A DNA stretch of 40,978 bases from an uncultured Porphyromonadaceae bacterium (GCA_947176585.1 CAMWRI010000003.1:1-40978), one strand, 5' to 3'; shown: positions 26,533-38,290, counted from the first letter of the stretch. Program-made: numbers and translations. The notes: generated from the letters alone by a model not told the origin.

Positions 26533-27525
26533 TTACTCTTTGTCTAATTTATATTTGGAGATGTCCATTCCGAACGACAGGCCGAGGTTCGTGAGGAGCT
26601 CTTCGAGCTCGGTCAGCGACTTTTTGCCGAAGTTGCGGAACTTGAGCAGGTCGTTCTTGTTGAAGACCACGAGTTCGGCGAGCGTTTCCACCTCTGCGCT
26701 CTTGAGGCAGTTGAGGGCGCGCACGCTCAGGTCCATGTCGACGAGCTTGCTCTTGAGCAGCTGTCGCATGTGGAGCACTTCTTCATCAAACTCTTCATTT
26801 TCCACGCTCTCGCTCACTTCCAGCGTGATCTTCTCGTCGGAGAAGAGCATGAAGTGGTAGATCAGGATCTTTGCAGCCTCCTTCAGCGCATCCTTGGGCA
26901 GGATGGAGCCGTCGGTGGTGATCTCGAGGGTGAGCTTGTCGTAGTCGGTCTTCTGGTCGACGCGGAAGTTCTCGACGGTGTACTTCACGTTCTTGATGGG
27001 CGTGTAGATAGAGTCGATGGCAATCTGGTCGATCGCGTCGTTGGGCGTGCGGTTTTCGTCGGCAGGCACCCACGAGCGGCCTTTGTTGATGGTGAGCTCG
27101 ATGTTGAAGCTGGCGCCGGGATCCAAGTGGCAAATCACAAGGTCGGGATTGATCACCTCAAATCCCGTGAGCACCTTGCCTATGTCTCCGGCCTTGAATT
27201 CCTCCTGGCCCGACACTGTGATGGTGGCCTTCTCGGACTCCGTATCTTCTACCACGCGCTTGAGATTCACCTGCTTGAGGTTGAGGATGATGTTCGTCAC
27301 ATCTTCCTTAACGCCGGGAATGGTATCGAATTCGTGGCGCACACCGTCGATTTTGATCGATGAAATCGCGAAGCCTTCGAGAGAAGACAGAAGCACACGA
27401 CGAAGTGCGTTGCCCACTGTGATGCCATAGCCGGGTTCCAAAGGCTTGAACTCAAACTTGCCGTAGAAATTGTCGGCTTCCAACATGAGGACCCTGTCGG
27501 GTTTTTGGAATGCTAAAATAGCCAT
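26533..27525 (-). CDS. rpoA: DNA-directed RNA polymerase subunit alpha
   Basis: [27 protein letters not shown]-terminal [14 protein letters not shown]. Confidence 0.97.
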   Translation of the reverse strand: MAILAFQKPDRVLMLEADNFYGKFEFKPLEPGYGITVGNALRRVLLSSLEGFAISSIKIDGVRHEFDTIPGVKEDVTNIILNLKQVNLKRVVEDTESEKATITVSGQEEFKAGDIGKVLTGFEVINPDLVICHLDPGASFNIELTINKGRSWVPADENRTPNDAIDQIAIDSIYTPIKNVKYTVENFRVDQKTDYDKLTLEITTDGSILPKDALKEAAKILIYHFMLFSDEKITLEVSESVENEEFDEEVLHMRQLLKSKLVDMDLSVRALNCLKSAEVETLAELVVFNKNDLLKFRNFGKKSLTELEELLTNLGLSFGMDISKYKLDKE

Positions 27526-27546
27526 GGATCTTGCGTTTATAGATTA

Positions 27547-28152
27547 TTACTTAGAGTAGAGCTCGACGATGAGCTGCTCCTTGATGTTTTCGGGGATATC
27601 CTCGCGTGCGGGAACGTGCAGATATTTACCGCTCTTGCTTGCCTCGTCCCACTCGATCCAGGGATACTTGCTGTGGTTGAAGCCTGCGAGATGATCGGCG
27701 ATAACCTCCAGAGATTTGCTCTTCTCGCGCACACCCACTACATCACCGGGCTTAACCTGGTAAGAGGGGATGTTCACAACCTGACCGTTCACGGTCACGT
27801 GACGGTGGAGCACCTGCTGGCGGGCTGCGGCACGGGTGGGTGCGATACCCAGACGGTAAACCACGTTGTCGAGACGGCTTTCCAGAAGCTGAAGCAGGAT
27901 TTCACCGGTGATACCCTTCATGGCGCTTGCACGCTCGAAGAGGTTGCGGAACTGCTTCTCAAGCACGCCGTAGGTGTACTTGGCTTTCTGCTTCTCGCGC
28001 AGCTGAACGCCGTATTCCGACGTCTTGCGGCGCTTGTTCTGGCCGTGCTGGCCGGGGGGGTAGTTGCGGCGCTGGAGGGTCTTGTCCTCACCGAAGATGG
28101 GCTCGCCGAACTTACGTGCGATTTTGGTCTTGGGACCTATGTATCTTGCCAT
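27547..28152 (-). CDS. rpsD: 30S ribosomal protein S4
   Basis: [44 protein letters not shown]. Confidence 0.97.
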   Translation of the reverse strand: MARYIGPKTKIARKFGEPIFGEDKTLQRRNYPPGQHGQNKRRKTSEYGVQLREKQKAKYTYGVLEKQFRNLFERASAMKGITGEILLQLLESRLDNVVYRLGIAPTRAAARQQVLHRHVTVNGQVVNIPSYQVKPGDVVGVREKSKSLEVIADHLAGFNHSKYPWIEWDEASKSGKYLHVPAREDIPENIKEQLIVELYSK

Positions 28153-28401
28153 TTTGTTTAAAATCAGTTTTGAGAGTGGCTTGTTCCTGATGGCAGTTCA
28201 TTGTGCAGCCGCGACCATAGAGAGGTGATAAAAATATGGTCTATTCACGCAGATACCGCTACTGTGTTGTTGTTTTCGCCTGACGGCGGGGCAGCCTACT
28301 CTCGGTTTGTTGATATGAGAGTGATTTAGAAACTAAAAGCTGAAAGCAGAGGGTTGCCGCCGTTCCTCCTGTGGCGGAAGATGCGCGGCACCAACTGATT
28401 T
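28153..28401 (-). ncRNA. Candidate structured leader RNA upstream of rpsD
   Basis: 249-nt gap in a compact operon with four inverted repeats (28357-61/28373-77, 28298-303/28317-22, 28277-80/28285-88, 28213-19/28235-41). Confidence 0.5.
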
Positions 28402-28791
28402 TTAAACTCTTCTGCGCTTGGGAGGACGGCATCCGTTGTGGGGCAGCGGAGTTACGTCGATGATCTCAGCCACTTCGATACCGAGACCGTGCACGGTACG
28501 GATAGCGGATTCACGACCGTTGCCGGGACCCTTCACGTAGGCCTTCACCTTGCGGAGACCCAGGTCGTAGGCAACCTTGCCACAATCCTGAGCAGCCATC
28601 TGGGCTGCGTAGGGAGTGTTCTTCTTGCTGCCGCGGAAGCCCATCTTGCCGGCGCTCGACCAGGAAATCACCTGGCCTTCGCTGTTGGCTAAGCACACGA
28701 TAATATTGTTGAAGGAGGAATGCACGTGAAGCTGGCCTTCAGCACCAACTTTGACGTTACGCTTCTTTGCTGCGACTGTCTTTTTTGCCAT
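28402..28791 (-). CDS. rpsK: 30S ribosomal protein S11
   Basis: [14 protein letters not shown]...[16 protein letters not shown]. Confidence 0.97.
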   Translation of the reverse strand: MAKKTVAAKKRNVKVGAEGQLHVHSSFNNIIVCLANSEGQVISWSSAGKMGFRGSKKNTPYAAQMAAQDCGKVAYDLGLRKVKAYVKGPGNGRESAIRTVHGLGIEVAEIIDVTPLPHNGCRPPKRRRV

Positions 28792-28800
28792 AATTTCCTA

Positions 28801-29181
28801 TTATTTAGTAGCTTTCTTCTTGTTAGCAACGGTTTTCTTGCGGCCTTTGCGGGTGCGTGCGTTGTTCTTGGTGCTCTGACCGCGAACGGGCAGACCGTTG
28901 CGATGGCGGATGCCGCGGTAGCAGCCGATATCCATCAGGCGCTTGATGTTGAGCTGGATCTCGCTGCGCAGGTCGCCTTCCACCTTATAGTCGGCGCCGA
29001 TCACTTCGCGCACCTTGGCTGCCTGGTCGTCGGTCCAGTCCTTTACTTTGATGTTCACGTCTACGCCGGCCTTCTCGAGGATGGTCTTAGCGGCGCTCCG
29101 GCCAATGCCGAAGATGTATGTCAAGGCGATTTCACCTCTTTTGTTTTGGGGGAGGTCAACTCCCACGATACGTACTGCCAT
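28801..29181 (-). CDS. rpsM: 30S ribosomal protein S13
   Basis: [49 protein letters not shown]. Confidence 0.97.
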   Translation of the reverse strand: MAVRIVGVDLPQNKRGEIALTYIFGIGRSAAKTILEKAGVDVNIKVKDWTDDQAAKVREVIGADYKVEGDLRSEIQLNIKRLMDIGCYRGIRHRNGLPVRGQSTKNNARTRKGRKKTVANKKKATK

Positions 29182-29218
29182 GTTTGTTTCTTCTTATTGG
29201 TTGCAAAAATAGCAAGAA

Positions 29219-29335
29219 TTATCCTTGACGCTGTTTGTACTTAGGGTTTTTCTTGTTGATGACATAAAGACGACCCTTGCGACGCACGATCTTGCTGTCC
29301 GGGGTGCGTTTTTTGATTGAAGCTCTTACTTTCAT
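29219..29335 (-). CDS. rpmJ: 50S ribosomal protein L36 (38 aa, Cys-free form)
   Basis: Translated by hand: [38 protein letters not shown]; absent from the ORF track. Confidence 0.95.
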   Translation of the reverse strand: MKVRASIKKRTPDSKIVRRKGRLYVINKKNPKYKQRQG

Positions 29336-29353
29336 ATCTCTTAGTGTTTCTGA

Positions 29354-29572
29354 TTATTTGTAGCGGAAAGCGATACGACCTTTGCTCAGATCGTAGGGTG
29401 ACATCTCGACACGCACTTTATCGCCGGGCAGAATCTTGATGTAATGCATGCGCATCTTGCCGGAAATATGGGCCGTGATTTCGTGGCCGTTTTCGAGCTC
29501 TACGCGGAACATTGCATTGCTCAGAGCCTCGACGATTGTGCCGTCCTGTTCGATTGCTGACTGTTTTGCCAT
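29354..29572 (-). CDS. infA: Translation initiation factor IF-1
   Basis: [53 protein letters not shown]. Confidence 0.97.
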   Translation of the reverse strand: MAKQSAIEQDGTIVEALSNAMFRVELENGHEITAHISGKMRMHYIKILPGDKVRVEMSPYDLSKGRIAFRYK

Positions 29573-29579
29573 AGCTTGT

Positions 29580-30362
29580 TTAAATAAATCTATCCTGAAG
29601 CACCTCGCTGATATAGTCGAATGTGGTGAGCACCTGAGGCTCGTCGTCTACCATAGCAATGGTGTGTTCGTAGTGGGCGGTGGGTTTGTGGTCGCGGGTG
29701 CGGCATGTCCAGCCGTCGGCGTCGATCGTGATATTGCGGCTGCCCATATTGATCATGGGCTCGATGCATATGCACATACCGTTGCGCAGCACGGCTCCTA
29801 TACCGCGGCGACCATAGTTGGGCACCTCGGGGTCTTCGTGCATGTTGCGTCCAATGCCGTGACCGGTCATCTCGCGCACCACGCTGTAGCCGCGATGCTC
29901 GCAATACGTCTGCACGGCGTTGGAAATATCGCCTATGCGCCGGCCCACCTTGGCTGCCTTGATACCTTCGTACAAGGATTCCTTGGCTGTGCGGCACAGG
30001 TCCAGCACCTTGGGGTCTACATCGCCCACCGCGAAGGTGTAGCACGAGTCGCCCATGAAGCCGTCGAGCTCCACCACAAGGTCGGTACCTACGATATCGC
30101 CTTCACGAAGCGCGTAGTTCGAGGGGAAGCCGTGCACTACCACGTCGTTCACCTCGATGCACAGCGTGCCGGGAAAACCCTGATAGCCCAGGCAGGCAGG
30201 CTTGCCACCATTGTCGAGAATGAACTCGCGGGCAATGGTGTCAAGCTTGCGTGTCGTCACACCGGGAGCGATCCAGCGTGCCACCTCGCCGAGCGTACGT
30301 GACGTAAGCTCGCAGGCAGCCTTTACAAGCCGGATTTCCTCGGGTGTCTTCAGGTAAATCAT
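29580..30362 (-). CDS. map: Type I methionyl aminopeptidase
   Basis: [44 protein letters not shown]. Confidence 0.96.
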   Translation of the reverse strand: MIYLKTPEEIRLVKAACELTSRTLGEVARWIAPGVTTRKLDTIAREFILDNGGKPACLGYQGFPGTLCIEVNDVVVHGFPSNYALREGDIVGTDLVVELDGFMGDSCYTFAVGDVDPKVLDLCRTAKESLYEGIKAAKVGRRIGDISNAVQTYCEHRGYSVVREMTGHGIGRNMHEDPEVPNYGRRGIGAVLRNGMCICIEPMINMGSRNITIDADGWTCRTRDHKPTAHYEHTIAMVDDEPQVLTTFDYISEVLQDRFI

Positions 30363-30384
30363 TTAGACTTAACTTAAGGGCTGA

Positions 30385-31737
30385 TTAATATGCCTGACCG
30401 GTGGTGCGACCCTTGATCTTGCCTTCTTTCATAAGGCCGTCGTAGTGGTGCATCATCAGGTGAGACTCTATCTGCATGAGGGTGTCGAGCACTACTCCCA
30501 CCATAATCAGCAGCGATGTGCCGCCGAAGAACTGTGCGAAATTCTGGCTGATGCCGAACCAGCGTGCGAACGCGGGCAGGATGGCGACGATGCCGAGGAA
30601 AATCGAACCGGGGAGTGTGATACGGCTCATGATCGTGTCGAGATACTCGATCGTAGCTTTGCCGGGCTTGACGCCGGGGATGAAGCCGTTGTTGGCCTTC
30701 AGGTTCTCAGCGATATCCTTGGGACGAACCGTGATAGCGGTGTAGAAATATGTGAAGGCTACGATGAGCACAAAGAACACGAAGTTGTACCAGAAGCTGT
30801 TGATGTCGCCGAAGGCTGCCATGAAGCCCGAATTACCGCCGCGGAATCCGGCAACGGTGATGGGAATGAACATGATGGCCTGGGCGAAGATGATGGGCAT
30901 CACGCCGGCAGCATTCACCTTCAGGGGAATGTAGTTGCGCGCGCCGCCATACTGGCGGTTGCCCACGATGCGCTTGGCATACTGCACGGGCACCTTGCGT
31001 GTACCCTGCACCAGAAGCACTGCGCCCACGGTGACAGCAAACAGAAGCACTATCTCGACGAGGAACATCACAAGACCGCCCTGGCTGCCGGTGCTGCCGG
31101 GAAGACGGCTCGTAAACTCGAAGAAGAGTGCTCCCGGAAGACGGGCGATAATACCCACAAGGATGATGAACGAGATACCGTTGCCGATGCCACGGTCAGT
31201 GATACGCTCGCCCAGCCACATGATGAACATGGCGCCGGCGGCGAGGATGATCGTGAGATACACAACGGTCCAGAAGCCGAACACCATAGGTGCCTGGCCC
31301 TGGCTTGCGCTGTTCACCTGCACCTGCAGGTTGATCAGATAGGCGGGAGCCTGCAGGAAGAGAATCAGCACGGTAAGGTAACGCGTATACTGATTCAGTT
31401 TCTGGCGGCCGCTCTCGCCCTCGCGCTGCATCTTCTGGAAAGAAGGCAGGATCATGCCGCACAGCTGGATCACGATGGATGCCGTGATGTAAGGCATGAT
31501 ACCGAGTGCAAAGATGGAGGCCTGCGAGAAGGCACCACCCGAGAACATATCGAGGAGCTGCATGAGGCCACTCTTGTTGGTGAAGTTGGCCAGTGCGTCG
31601 ATAGCTGCCGGCGAGATACCGGGGAGCACAACGTAACAACCCAGGCGGTACACGAGTACCAGCCCGAGCGTCACGAGGATGCGCTTGCGCAGCTCTTCGA
31701 TTGTCCAGATATTCTTGAGTGTTTCGACAAATCTCAT
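30385..31737 (-). CDS. secY: Preprotein translocase subunit SecY
   Basis: FVETLKNIWTIEELRKRILVTLGLVLVYRLGCYVVLPG; multiple TM. Confidence 0.97.
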   Translation of the reverse strand: MRFVETLKNIWTIEELRKRILVTLGLVLVYRLGCYVVLPGISPAAIDALANFTNKSGLMQLLDMFSGGAFSQASIFALGIMPYITASIVIQLCGMILPSFQKMQREGESGRQKLNQYTRYLTVLILFLQAPAYLINLQVQVNSASQGQAPMVFGFWTVVYLTIILAAGAMFIMWLGERITDRGIGNGISFIILVGIIARLPGALFFEFTSRLPGSTGSQGGLVMFLVEIVLLFAVTVGAVLLVQGTRKVPVQYAKRIVGNRQYGGARNYIPLKVNAAGVMPIIFAQAIMFIPITVAGFRGGNSGFMAAFGDINSFWYNFVFFVLIVAFTYFYTAITVRPKDIAENLKANNGFIPGVKPGKATIEYLDTIMSRITLPGSIFLGIVAILPAFARWFGISQNFAQFFGGTSLLIMVGVVLDTLMQIESHLMMHHYDGLMKEGKIKGRTTGQAY

Positions 31738-32189
31738 TATGCGTCGATTTTATTGACGGAGCCACCGGCAGCTTCAATGGCAGCCTGAGCGGCCTTGGAG
31801 AATGCGTGAGCTTCGACGTTGATAGCGCGGGTTATCGTGCCCACGCCGAGAATCTTCACCAGCTGGTGGCGATTCACGAAGCCTGCGGCACGGAGCTCCT
31901 CAAGGCCGATCTTCTCGAGATTCTTGGCCTCGGCGAGCTGCTGGAGGGTAGCCAGATTCACGGGCTTGTACTCCACACGGTTGATATTCTTGAAGCCGAA
32001 TTTGGGCAGACGGCGCTGGAGGGGCATCTGGCCACCTTCAAAACCGATCTTGTGCTTATAGCCCGAACGCGACTTGGCGCCTTTGTGACCACGGGTGGAT
32101 GTACCGCCCTTGCCCGAGCCGGGACCGCGGCCGATGCGAGTCTTGCGCTGTACGGAGCCCACAGCGGGCTGCAAATTACTTAAATCCAT
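31737..32189 (-). CDS. rplO: 50S ribosomal protein L15
   Basis: MDLSNLQPAVGSVQRKTRIGRGPGSGKGGTSTRGHKGAKSRSG. Confidence 0.97.
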   Translation of the reverse strand: MDLSNLQPAVGSVQRKTRIGRGPGSGKGGTSTRGHKGAKSRSGYKHKIGFEGGQMPLQRRLPKFGFKNINRVEYKPVNLATLQQLAEAKNLEKIGLEELRAAGFVNRHQLVKILGVGTITRAINVEAHAFSKAAQAAIEAAGGSVNKIDA

Positions 32190-32204
32190 AGTCGTTGATG
32201 ATGA

Positions 32205-32384
32205 TTAAGCGTTGGTCACTTCTACCAAATGACGAACTTTGTTTACCATACCCATCACGCTGGGGGTGTCTTCCTTCACCACCGTGTGGTTCATTTTCTT
32301 GAGGCCAAGTGCATCCAGCGTGCGCTTCTGCACGGCGGGGCAGTTGATGCGGCTCTTGATCTGTTTAATCTTTATCTGTGCCAT
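32205..32384 (-). CDS. rpmD: 50S ribosomal protein L30 (59 aa)
   Basis: Translated by hand: [59 protein letters not shown]; below the ORF-track cutoff. Confidence 0.95.
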   Translation of the reverse strand: MAQIKIKQIKSRINCPAVQKRTLDALGLKKMNHTVVKEDTPSVMGMVNKVRHLVEVTNA

Positions 32385-32392
32385 TGGTAGTT

Positions 32393-32914
32393 TTAGCCTT
32401 TGAATACTTGTTCGACACTGATGCCACGGTTCTGAGCCACCTGGGCGGGCGAACGCATTTCGCCGAGAGCGGCGATAGTGGCCTTAACGAGGTTGTGGGG
32501 GTTCGACGAGCCCTTGCTCTTTGCAAGCACGTCGGTGATACCCACGCTCTCAAGCACAGCACGCATAGCGCCACCGGCTTTCACACCGGTACCATGGCTT
32601 GCGGGCTTGAGGATGATGCGCGAGCCGCCGAACTTGGCCACCTGCTCGTGGGGGATGGTGCCCTTGTGCACGGGCACACGGATGAGGTTCTTCTTGGCAG
32701 CCTCTACGCCCTTGGCGATAGCGGCCTGCACTTCGTTGGCCTTGCCGAGGCCCCAGCCTACGATGCCGTTTTCATTGCCGACAACAACGATGGCTGCAAA
32801 GGTGAACGCACGGCCACCCTTGGTGACCTTGGTAACGCGGTTGATGGCAACGAGACGGTCCTTGAGGTCGAGATCGTTGGTGGTCTTTACGCGGTTATTC
32901 ATTGCTTTTGCCAT
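32393..32914 (-). CDS. rpsE: 30S ribosomal protein S5
   Basis: [46 protein letters not shown]. Confidence 0.97.
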   Translation of the reverse strand: MAKAMNNRVKTTNDLDLKDRLVAINRVTKVTKGGRAFTFAAIVVVGNENGIVGWGLGKANEVQAAIAKGVEAAKKNLIRVPVHKGTIPHEQVAKFGGSRIILKPASHGTGVKAGGAMRAVLESVGITDVLAKSKGSSNPHNLVKATIAALGEMRSPAQVAQNRGISVEQVFKG

Positions 32915-32920
32915 ATTGAT

Positions 32921-33262
32921 TTAGAATTTAAGTCCGCCGTTGCGAGCAGCATCAGCAAGGGATTTTACACGACCGTGGAACAGATAACCGTTGCGGTCGA
33001 AAACAACTTCAGTGATACCGGCCTCCAGGGCTTTCTTGGCGATGTTCTCGCCCACCTTGGCTGCGATTTCGCTCTTGGTGCCTTCCTCGATGCCCTTCGA
33101 CGAGGTCGATACGAGTGTCACGCCGGCGAGGTCGTCGATGAGCTGAACGTAGATCTGCTTGTTGGAGCGGAACACGGTCATGCGGGGACGGGCAGCGGTG
33201 CCGGAAATTTTGCCGCGGATGCGGGTCTTGATTTTATTTCTTCTTTGAATCTTCGTTTTCAT
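32921..33262 (-). CDS. rplR: 50S ribosomal protein L18
   Basis: [24 protein letters not shown]. Confidence 0.96.
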   Translation of the reverse strand: MKTKIQRRNKIKTRIRGKISGTAARPRMTVFRSNKQIYVQLIDDLAGVTLVSTSSKGIEEGTKSEIAAKVGENIAKKALEAGITEVVFDRNGYLFHGRVKSLADAARNGGLKF

Positions 33263-33276
33263 AGCTTCAGTGTTAC

Positions 33277-33831
33277 TTATTTGGCACCAGCCGATTTACC
33301 GGACTTGCGGCGAATAACCTCGCCGACGAACTTGATACCTTTACCCTTGTAAGGTTCGGGCTTGCGGAGGGAACGAATCTTGGCGCACACCTGACCGAGG
33401 AGCTGCTTGTCGTCGCTCTCGAGGATAATCAGGGGGTTCTTGTTGCGCTCGCTCTTTGCCTCAACTTTCACTTCGGGGGGAAGCTTGATGAAGATAGCGT
33501 GGGAGAAACCGAGCGAGAGCTCCAGCACCTGGCCGGTAGCGGTTGCGCGGTAACCTACGCCTACGAGTTCCATTTCTTTGCGATAACCTTCGCTTACACC
33601 AACAACCATGTTATGGATGAGTGCGCGGTAGAGACCGTGCTGTGCGCGGTGCTCGCGGTCGTCGCTGGGACGGGTCAGAGTAACGTGACCGTCTTCAATC
33701 TTGATGTCGAGTTCGGGGTTGACAGCCTGTGTGAGGGTGCCTTTGGGACCCTTTACGGTTACCACATGGTCCTTCACATCGACGCTTACGCCTGCGGGAA
33801 TGGCGATGGGTGCTTTACCTATACGTGACAT
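33277..33831 (-). CDS. rplF: 50S ribosomal protein L6
   Basis: [45 protein letters not shown]. Confidence 0.97.
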   Translation of the reverse strand: MSRIGKAPIAIPAGVSVDVKDHVVTVKGPKGTLTQAVNPELDIKIEDGHVTLTRPSDDREHRAQHGLYRALIHNMVVGVSEGYRKEMELVGVGYRATATGQVLELSLGFSHAIFIKLPPEVKVEAKSERNKNPLIILESDDKQLLGQVCAKIRSLRKPEPYKGKGIKFVGEVIRRKSGKSAGAK

Positions 33832-33852
33832 ATTATTCGGATTAGTGGTTGA

Positions 33853-34251
33853 TTAGTAAACGTAGCACAGAACTTCGCCGCCGATTTTCTTTTCGGCAGC
33901 AGCCTTGTTGGTCATCACACCCTGCGAAGTGCTGAGGATGGCGATACCAAGGCCATTGAGAACTCGGGGCATATCCTTGTAGCCGGTGTACTGGCGCAGG
34001 CCGGGGCGCGATACGCGCTTCAGGCCCTGGATAGCATTGACACGGTCCACGGGATCGTATTTAAGGGCAATCTTGATGATGCCGGCGGGGGTTTCACCCT
34101 CTATAAACTTGTAGTTAAGAATATAGCCTTGTTCGAAGAGAATCTTGGTGATTTCCTTCTTCAAGTTTGAGGCAGGCACCTCCACCACACGGTGGTTGGC
34201 CTTGATAGCGTTCCTCAATCTTGTCAGATAGTCTGCTATAGGATCTGTCAT
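33853..34251 (-). CDS. rpsH: 30S ribosomal protein S8
   Basis: MTDPIADYLTRLRNAIKANHRVVEVPASNLK; VLNGLGIAILSTSQGVMT. Confidence 0.97.
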   Translation of the reverse strand: MTDPIADYLTRLRNAIKANHRVVEVPASNLKKEITKILFEQGYILNYKFIEGETPAGIIKIALKYDPVDRVNAIQGLKRVSRPGLRQYTGYKDMPRVLNGLGIAILSTSQGVMTNKAAAEKKIGGEVLCYVY

Positions 34252-34323
34252 TTTGTTGATGTTTAAATTGATTGGGCTGTTCCCAACAATATTTAATACT
34301 CGGAGTTGAAAAGCTCGTGAGGA

Positions 34324-34602
34324 TTACCAGCTTGCTTTCTTCACACCGGGGATGAGGCCGGCCGAAGCCATTTCGCGGAACTGGATGCGGCTGAGGCCAA
34401 ACTGGCGCATGTAGCCTTTGGGACGTCCGGTGATGGAGCAGCGGTTGTGAAGGCGCACGCGCGAGGCGTTTTTGGGAAGCTTCTGCAGAGCCTGGTATGC
34501 CTCATAGTCGCCCTGAGCCTTGAGTTCGGCCTTCTTGGCGGCGTATTTGGCAACGAGTTTCGCACGCTTTACCTCGCGGGCTTTCATTGATTCTTTTGCC
34601 AT
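34324..34602 (-). CDS. rpsN: 30S ribosomal protein S14 (zinc-independent type)
   Basis: [51 protein letters not shown]. Confidence 0.97.
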   Translation of the reverse strand: MAKESMKAREVKRAKLVAKYAAKKAELKAQGDYEAYQALQKLPKNASRVRLHNRCSITGRPKGYMRQFGLSRIQFREMASAGLIPGVKKASW

Positions 34603-34611
34603 ATCTTCTGA

Positions 34612-35163
34612 TTACTGTTTTTTGGCATTCTTGAAGGGCAGGCCGAATTCCTTGAGAAGAGCGTAGCCTTCTTCGTCGGTGTTCGCGCTGGTCACGAAAG
34701 TGATGTTCATGCCCATAAGCTTGCTGATGGAATCGATGTTGATTTCGGGGAAGATAATCTGCTCGGTGATGCCGAGGGTGTAGTTTCCACGGCCGTCAAG
34801 CTTGCCTTCGATGCCTTTGAAGTCGCGGATACGGGGCAGAGCCACACGGATCAGACGCTCCAGGAATTCATACATGCGGTCGCGACGGAGGGTCACCATC
34901 ACGCCCACGGGCATTTTCTTACGCAGCTTGAAGTTCGAGATATCTTTCTTCGAGAGAGTGGCCACGGCCTTCTGACCGGTGATAGCGGTGAGCTCGTTGA
35001 TGGCTGTCTCGATGATCTTCTTGTCCTGGGTGGCTTCGCCGAGGCCCTGGTTGATCACAATCTTCTTGAGCTTGGGCACCTGCATGATGGTGCTGTAGCC
35101 GAACTCTTTCTCAAGAGCGGGGACGATGCGCTCGTTATAGTCCTTTTTAAGAGTTGCAGTCAT
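34612..35163 (-). CDS. rplE: 50S ribosomal protein L5
   Basis: [36 protein letters not shown]. Confidence 0.97.
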   Translation of the reverse strand: MTATLKKDYNERIVPALEKEFGYSTIMQVPKLKKIVINQGLGEATQDKKIIETAINELTAITGQKAVATLSKKDISNFKLRKKMPVGVMVTLRRDRMYEFLERLIRVALPRIRDFKGIEGKLDGRGNYTLGITEQIIFPEINIDSISKLMGMNITFVTSANTDEEGYALLKEFGLPFKNAKKQ

Positions 35164-35477
35164 TACTTAATCTCCTCTCCTGATTTTTTGGAAATACGAA
35201 CGGTTTTGCCGCCTTCCTTGCGGATGGCGATACGGGTGGGCTTGCCGCTCTTGGGGTCGATGAGGGCGAGGTTCGACAGGTGGATGGGAGCCTCAACCTT
35301 CACGAGACCACCCTGGGGGTGCTTTGCGCTGGGCTTGGTGGCTTTAGTCACGATGTTTACGCCTTCGACGATGGCACGCTGCTTGTCGGCCTGTACCTGA
35401 AGCACACGGCCCTGCTGGCCGCGGCTCTCGCCGGAGAGAACGTAAACGGTGTCGCCCTTTTTGATATGAAGTTTCAT
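35163..35477 (-). CDS. rplX: 50S ribosomal protein L24
   Basis: [28 protein letters not shown]. Confidence 0.96.
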   Translation of the reverse strand: MKLHIKKGDTVYVLSGESRGQQGRVLQVQADKQRAIVEGVNIVTKATKPSAKHPQGGLVKVEAPIHLSNLALIDPKSGKPTRIAIRKEGGKTVRISKKSGEEIK

Positions 35478-35501
35478 TACTTTTCTTGAATTAAGGGTTG
35501 A

Positions 35502-35870
35502 TTAGAGAACTTCCGGAGCGAGGGAAACAATTTTCATCTGGTTGGCGGCGCGGAGTTCGCGGGCCACAGGACCGAAGATGCGTGTGCCACGAAGTTCGCC
35601 GGCGTTGTTGAGAAGAACGCAGGCGTTGTCGTCGAAACGGATGTAGGAACCGTCGGGACGGCGGATTTCTTTCTTTGTGCGGACGACTACGGCCTTGCTA
35701 ACGGTGCCCTTCTTCACGTCGGAACTGGGGATGACGCTCTTGACAGAGACAACGATGATGTCGCCTACGGAAGCGTAGCGGCGACCGGTGCCGCCGAGCA
35801 CATGGATGCACAGGGCTTCCTTGGCTCCGCTGTTATCGGCGACGGTCAGGCGGGTTTCAGTCTGTATCAT
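35502..35870 (-). CDS. rplN: 50S ribosomal protein L14
   Basis: [27 protein letters not shown]. Confidence 0.97.
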   Translation of the reverse strand: MIQTETRLTVADNSGAKEALCIHVLGGTGRRYASVGDIIVVSVKSVIPSSDVKKGTVSKAVVVRTKKEIRRPDGSYIRFDDNACVLLNNAGELRGTRIFGPVARELRAANQMKIVSLAPEVL

Positions 35871-35875
35871 GATTG

Positions 35876-36133
35876 TTACTTAACTTTTTCTACGATTTCT
35901 ACTAAGCGCCAGCGCTTGGTTTTGCTGAGGGGGCGGGTCTCCATCAGGCGAACGGTGTCGCCCACGCTGCACTCGTTGTTCTCGTCGTGTGCGTGGTATT
36001 TCTTCGACTTGTTCACGAACTTGCCATAGATGGGGTGCTTCTCTTTCCACTTCACCATAACGGTGATGGTCTTGTCGCCCTTGTTGCTCGATACCACGCC
36101 GATGCGCTCTTTTCTGAGATTTCTTTTTTCCAT
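35876..36133 (-). CDS. rpsQ: 30S ribosomal protein S17
   Basis: [27 protein letters not shown]. Confidence 0.96.
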   Translation of the reverse strand: MEKRNLRKERIGVVSSNKGDKTITVMVKWKEKHPIYGKFVNKSKKYHAHDENNECSVGDTVRLMETRPLSKTKRWRLVEIVEKVK

Positions 36134-36145
36134 AGTGGCGATGGG

Positions 36146-36343
36146 TTATTTATTGTTGAGCTCGCGCTGACGCAGTTCGGTTTTCACGCGGGCGATCATG
36201 CGGCGGTCGGCCGTGATCTTTGCGGGGTTGTCGATGGGCGACACAGCGTGAGTGGCCTGAAGCTGCTGGTACTCAGCTTCCATCTGTGCGAGACGCTCGC
36301 GCAGGTCGGCCGTGGTCATTTCTTTGATTTCTTCCTTTTTCAT
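36146..36343 (-). CDS. rpmC: 50S ribosomal protein L29
   Basis: MKKEEIKEMTTADLRERLAQMEAEYQQLQ. Confidence 0.95.
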   Translation of the reverse strand: MKKEEIKEMTTADLRERLAQMEAEYQQLQATHAVSPIDNPAKITADRRMIARVKTELRQRELNNK

Positions 36344-36349
36344 GATGCG

Positions 36350-36781
36350 TTAGACGTTTTGGGTGGGGTCATAGTCGCGACGCACCACGAATTTTGTAAC
36401 GACGGGAAGTTTCTGGGCAGCCAGACGGAGTGCCTCCTTGGCAATGTCGTAGCTTACGCCTTCCACTTCAATAATCATGCGGCCGGGAGTAACGGGAGCC
36501 ACGAATCCTTCGGGCGAACCTTTACCTTTACCCATGCGGACCTCGGCAGGCTTCTTGGTGATGGGCTTGTCCGGGAAGATACGGATCCAGATCTGGCCCT
36601 GACGCTGCATGTAGCGCGTAACGGCGATACGGGCAGCCTCAATCTGACGGCCGGTGATCCATTTGGCCTCCAAGGTCTTGATGCCGAAGGAGCCGAAGGC
36701 GAGCTCGTTACCTCGCTGGGCATTGCCCTTCATGCGACCCTTTTGGGCGCGACGGAATTTAGTTTTCTTAGGCTGTAACAT
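36350..36781 (-). CDS. rplP: 50S ribosomal protein L16
   Basis: [35 protein letters not shown]. Confidence 0.97.
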   Translation of the reverse strand: MLQPKKTKFRRAQKGRMKGNAQRGNELAFGSFGIKTLEAKWITGRQIEAARIAVTRYMQRQGQIWIRIFPDKPITKKPAEVRMGKGKGSPEGFVAPVTPGRMIIEVEGVSYDIAKEALRLAAQKLPVVTKFVVRRDYDPTQNV

Positions 36782-36805
36782 CTTTTCTTACTAATTCGAG
36801 GGAGG

Positions 36806-37537
36806 TTAACGATTTGTTTTGGCACGACGGAAGCCACCACGACGGGGAGCACCGTTGCCACCTGCGCTGCGGTTCTCTTTCTGCTGGGAGAACTGGGGAG
36901 CGAGATCGCGCTTGCCGTACACTTCGCCGCGGCAGATCCATACCTTAACGCCCACTACACCCACCTTGGTGTGGGCCTCTACGAGAGCGTAGTCGATATC
37001 GGCACGCAGAGTGTGCAGGGGAGTGCGGCCTTCCTTGAACATCTCGCTGCGGGCGATTTCGGCGCCGTTGAGACGGCCGCTCACCTGCACCTTGATGCCC
37101 TCGGCACCGGCGCGCATGCTGCTCTGGATAGCCATCTTGACGGCACGGCGGTAGGCCACCTTGCCTTCGATCTGGCGAGCGATGTTGGCTGCTACGATTT
37201 CGGCGTCGAGCTCGGGGCGCTTAACCTCGAAAATATTGATCTGGACGTCCTTGTCGGTGATTTTCTTGAGTTCTTCGCGGAGTTTTTCAACATCCTGGCC
37301 ACCCTTGCCGATCACCAGACCGGGGCGGGAGGTGCACACGGTGATGGTGATGAGCTTGAGAGTGCGCTCGATAACGATACGGCTTACGCTGCACTTTGCC
37401 AAACGGACATTGAGGTACTTGCGAAGCTTGTAGTCTTCGAGGATGTTTTCACCCTGCTTGGTGCCGTCGGACCAGTTGGAATCCCAGCCGCGGATGACAC
37501 CGAGACGATTGCTTATCGGATTTACTTTCTGTCCCAT
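36806..37537 (-). CDS. rpsC: 30S ribosomal protein S3
   Basis: [40 protein letters not shown]. Confidence 0.97.
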   Translation of the reverse strand: MGQKVNPISNRLGVIRGWDSNWSDGTKQGENILEDYKLRKYLNVRLAKCSVSRIVIERTLKLITITVCTSRPGLVIGKGGQDVEKLREELKKITDKDVQINIFEVKRPELDAEIVAANIARQIEGKVAYRRAVKMAIQSSMRAGAEGIKVQVSGRLNGAEIARSEMFKEGRTPLHTLRADIDYALVEAHTKVGVVGVKVWICRGEVYGKRDLAPQFSQQKENRSAGGNGAPRRGGFRRAKTNR

Positions 37538-37541
37538 TTGA

Positions 37542-37955
37542 TTATGCCTCGTTGTTGTTATTGTTGTTGATAGTGTCCACGATCACGGTCACGTGGTTGG
37601 CACGCTTGCGGATGCGGTAGCCGCGGCCCTGAGGGGCGGTGCGCAGGCGCTTGAGCATGGGAGCGGGATTTACGAAGATGGTGCTCACGTAGAGCTCGCC
37701 GCTTTCGGCTTTCTTCTCGTTCTTCTCTTCCCAGTTTGCCACTGCAGAGCGCAGAAGCTTCTCGAGCCGGGCTGCAGCCTCCTTGTTGGAGAACTTGAGC
37801 ATGCCCAGGGCGCGGAACACTTCCTTGCCGCGGATCATGTCGGCAACGAGGCGCATTTTGCGGGGGGAAGAAGGAATGTTGGTGAGCTTGGCGAAAGCCA
37901 CCGATTTACGTTCCTGCTTCTTCTGATCGGCAGATATTCTTTTTCTTACACCCAT
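37542..37955 (-). CDS. rplV: 50S ribosomal protein L22
   Basis: [32 protein letters not shown]. Confidence 0.96.
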   Translation of the reverse strand: MGVRKRISADQKKQERKSVAFAKLTNIPSSPRKMRLVADMIRGKEVFRALGMLKFSNKEAAARLEKLLRSAVANWEEKNEKKAESGELYVSTIFVNPAPMLKRLRTAPQGRGYRIRKRANHVTVIVDTINNNNNNEA

Positions 37956-38002
37956 TGTATGTGTTGCTTTTCTTTGTCAATTAAATTGATTAGCTTGGGC
38001 CC

Positions 38003-38272
38003 TTATTTCTTCTTGTTGCCGGCGTGGCCGCGGAAGTTGCGCGTGGGAGCGAATTCGCCAAGCTTGTGGCCTACCATGTTTTCGGTGACGTACACGGGGA
38101 TGAACTTGTTTCCATTGTGCACGGCGAAGGTGTGACCTACGAACTCGGGTGCGATCATCGATGCGCGGCTCCAGGTCTTGATGACGTTCTTCTTGCCGGA
38201 AGCATCCATGTCGGCCACTTTCTTCTCAAGCTTCACGCTGATGAAGGGTCCTTTCTTTAATGAACGGCTCAT
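38003..38272 (-). CDS. rpsS: 30S ribosomal protein S19
   Basis: [52 protein letters not shown]. Confidence 0.97.
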   Translation of the reverse strand: MSRSLKKGPFISVKLEKKVADMDASGKKNVIKTWSRASMIAPEFVGHTFAVHNGNKFIPVYVTENMVGHKLGEFAPTRNFRGHAGNKKK

Positions 38273-38290
38273 ATATGCTATTTTATCAGA

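Noticed and set aside
30445-31788. 447-aa plus-strand ORF opposite secY
   Set aside because: His/Glu-rich shadow of the transmembrane gene secY; no family signal.
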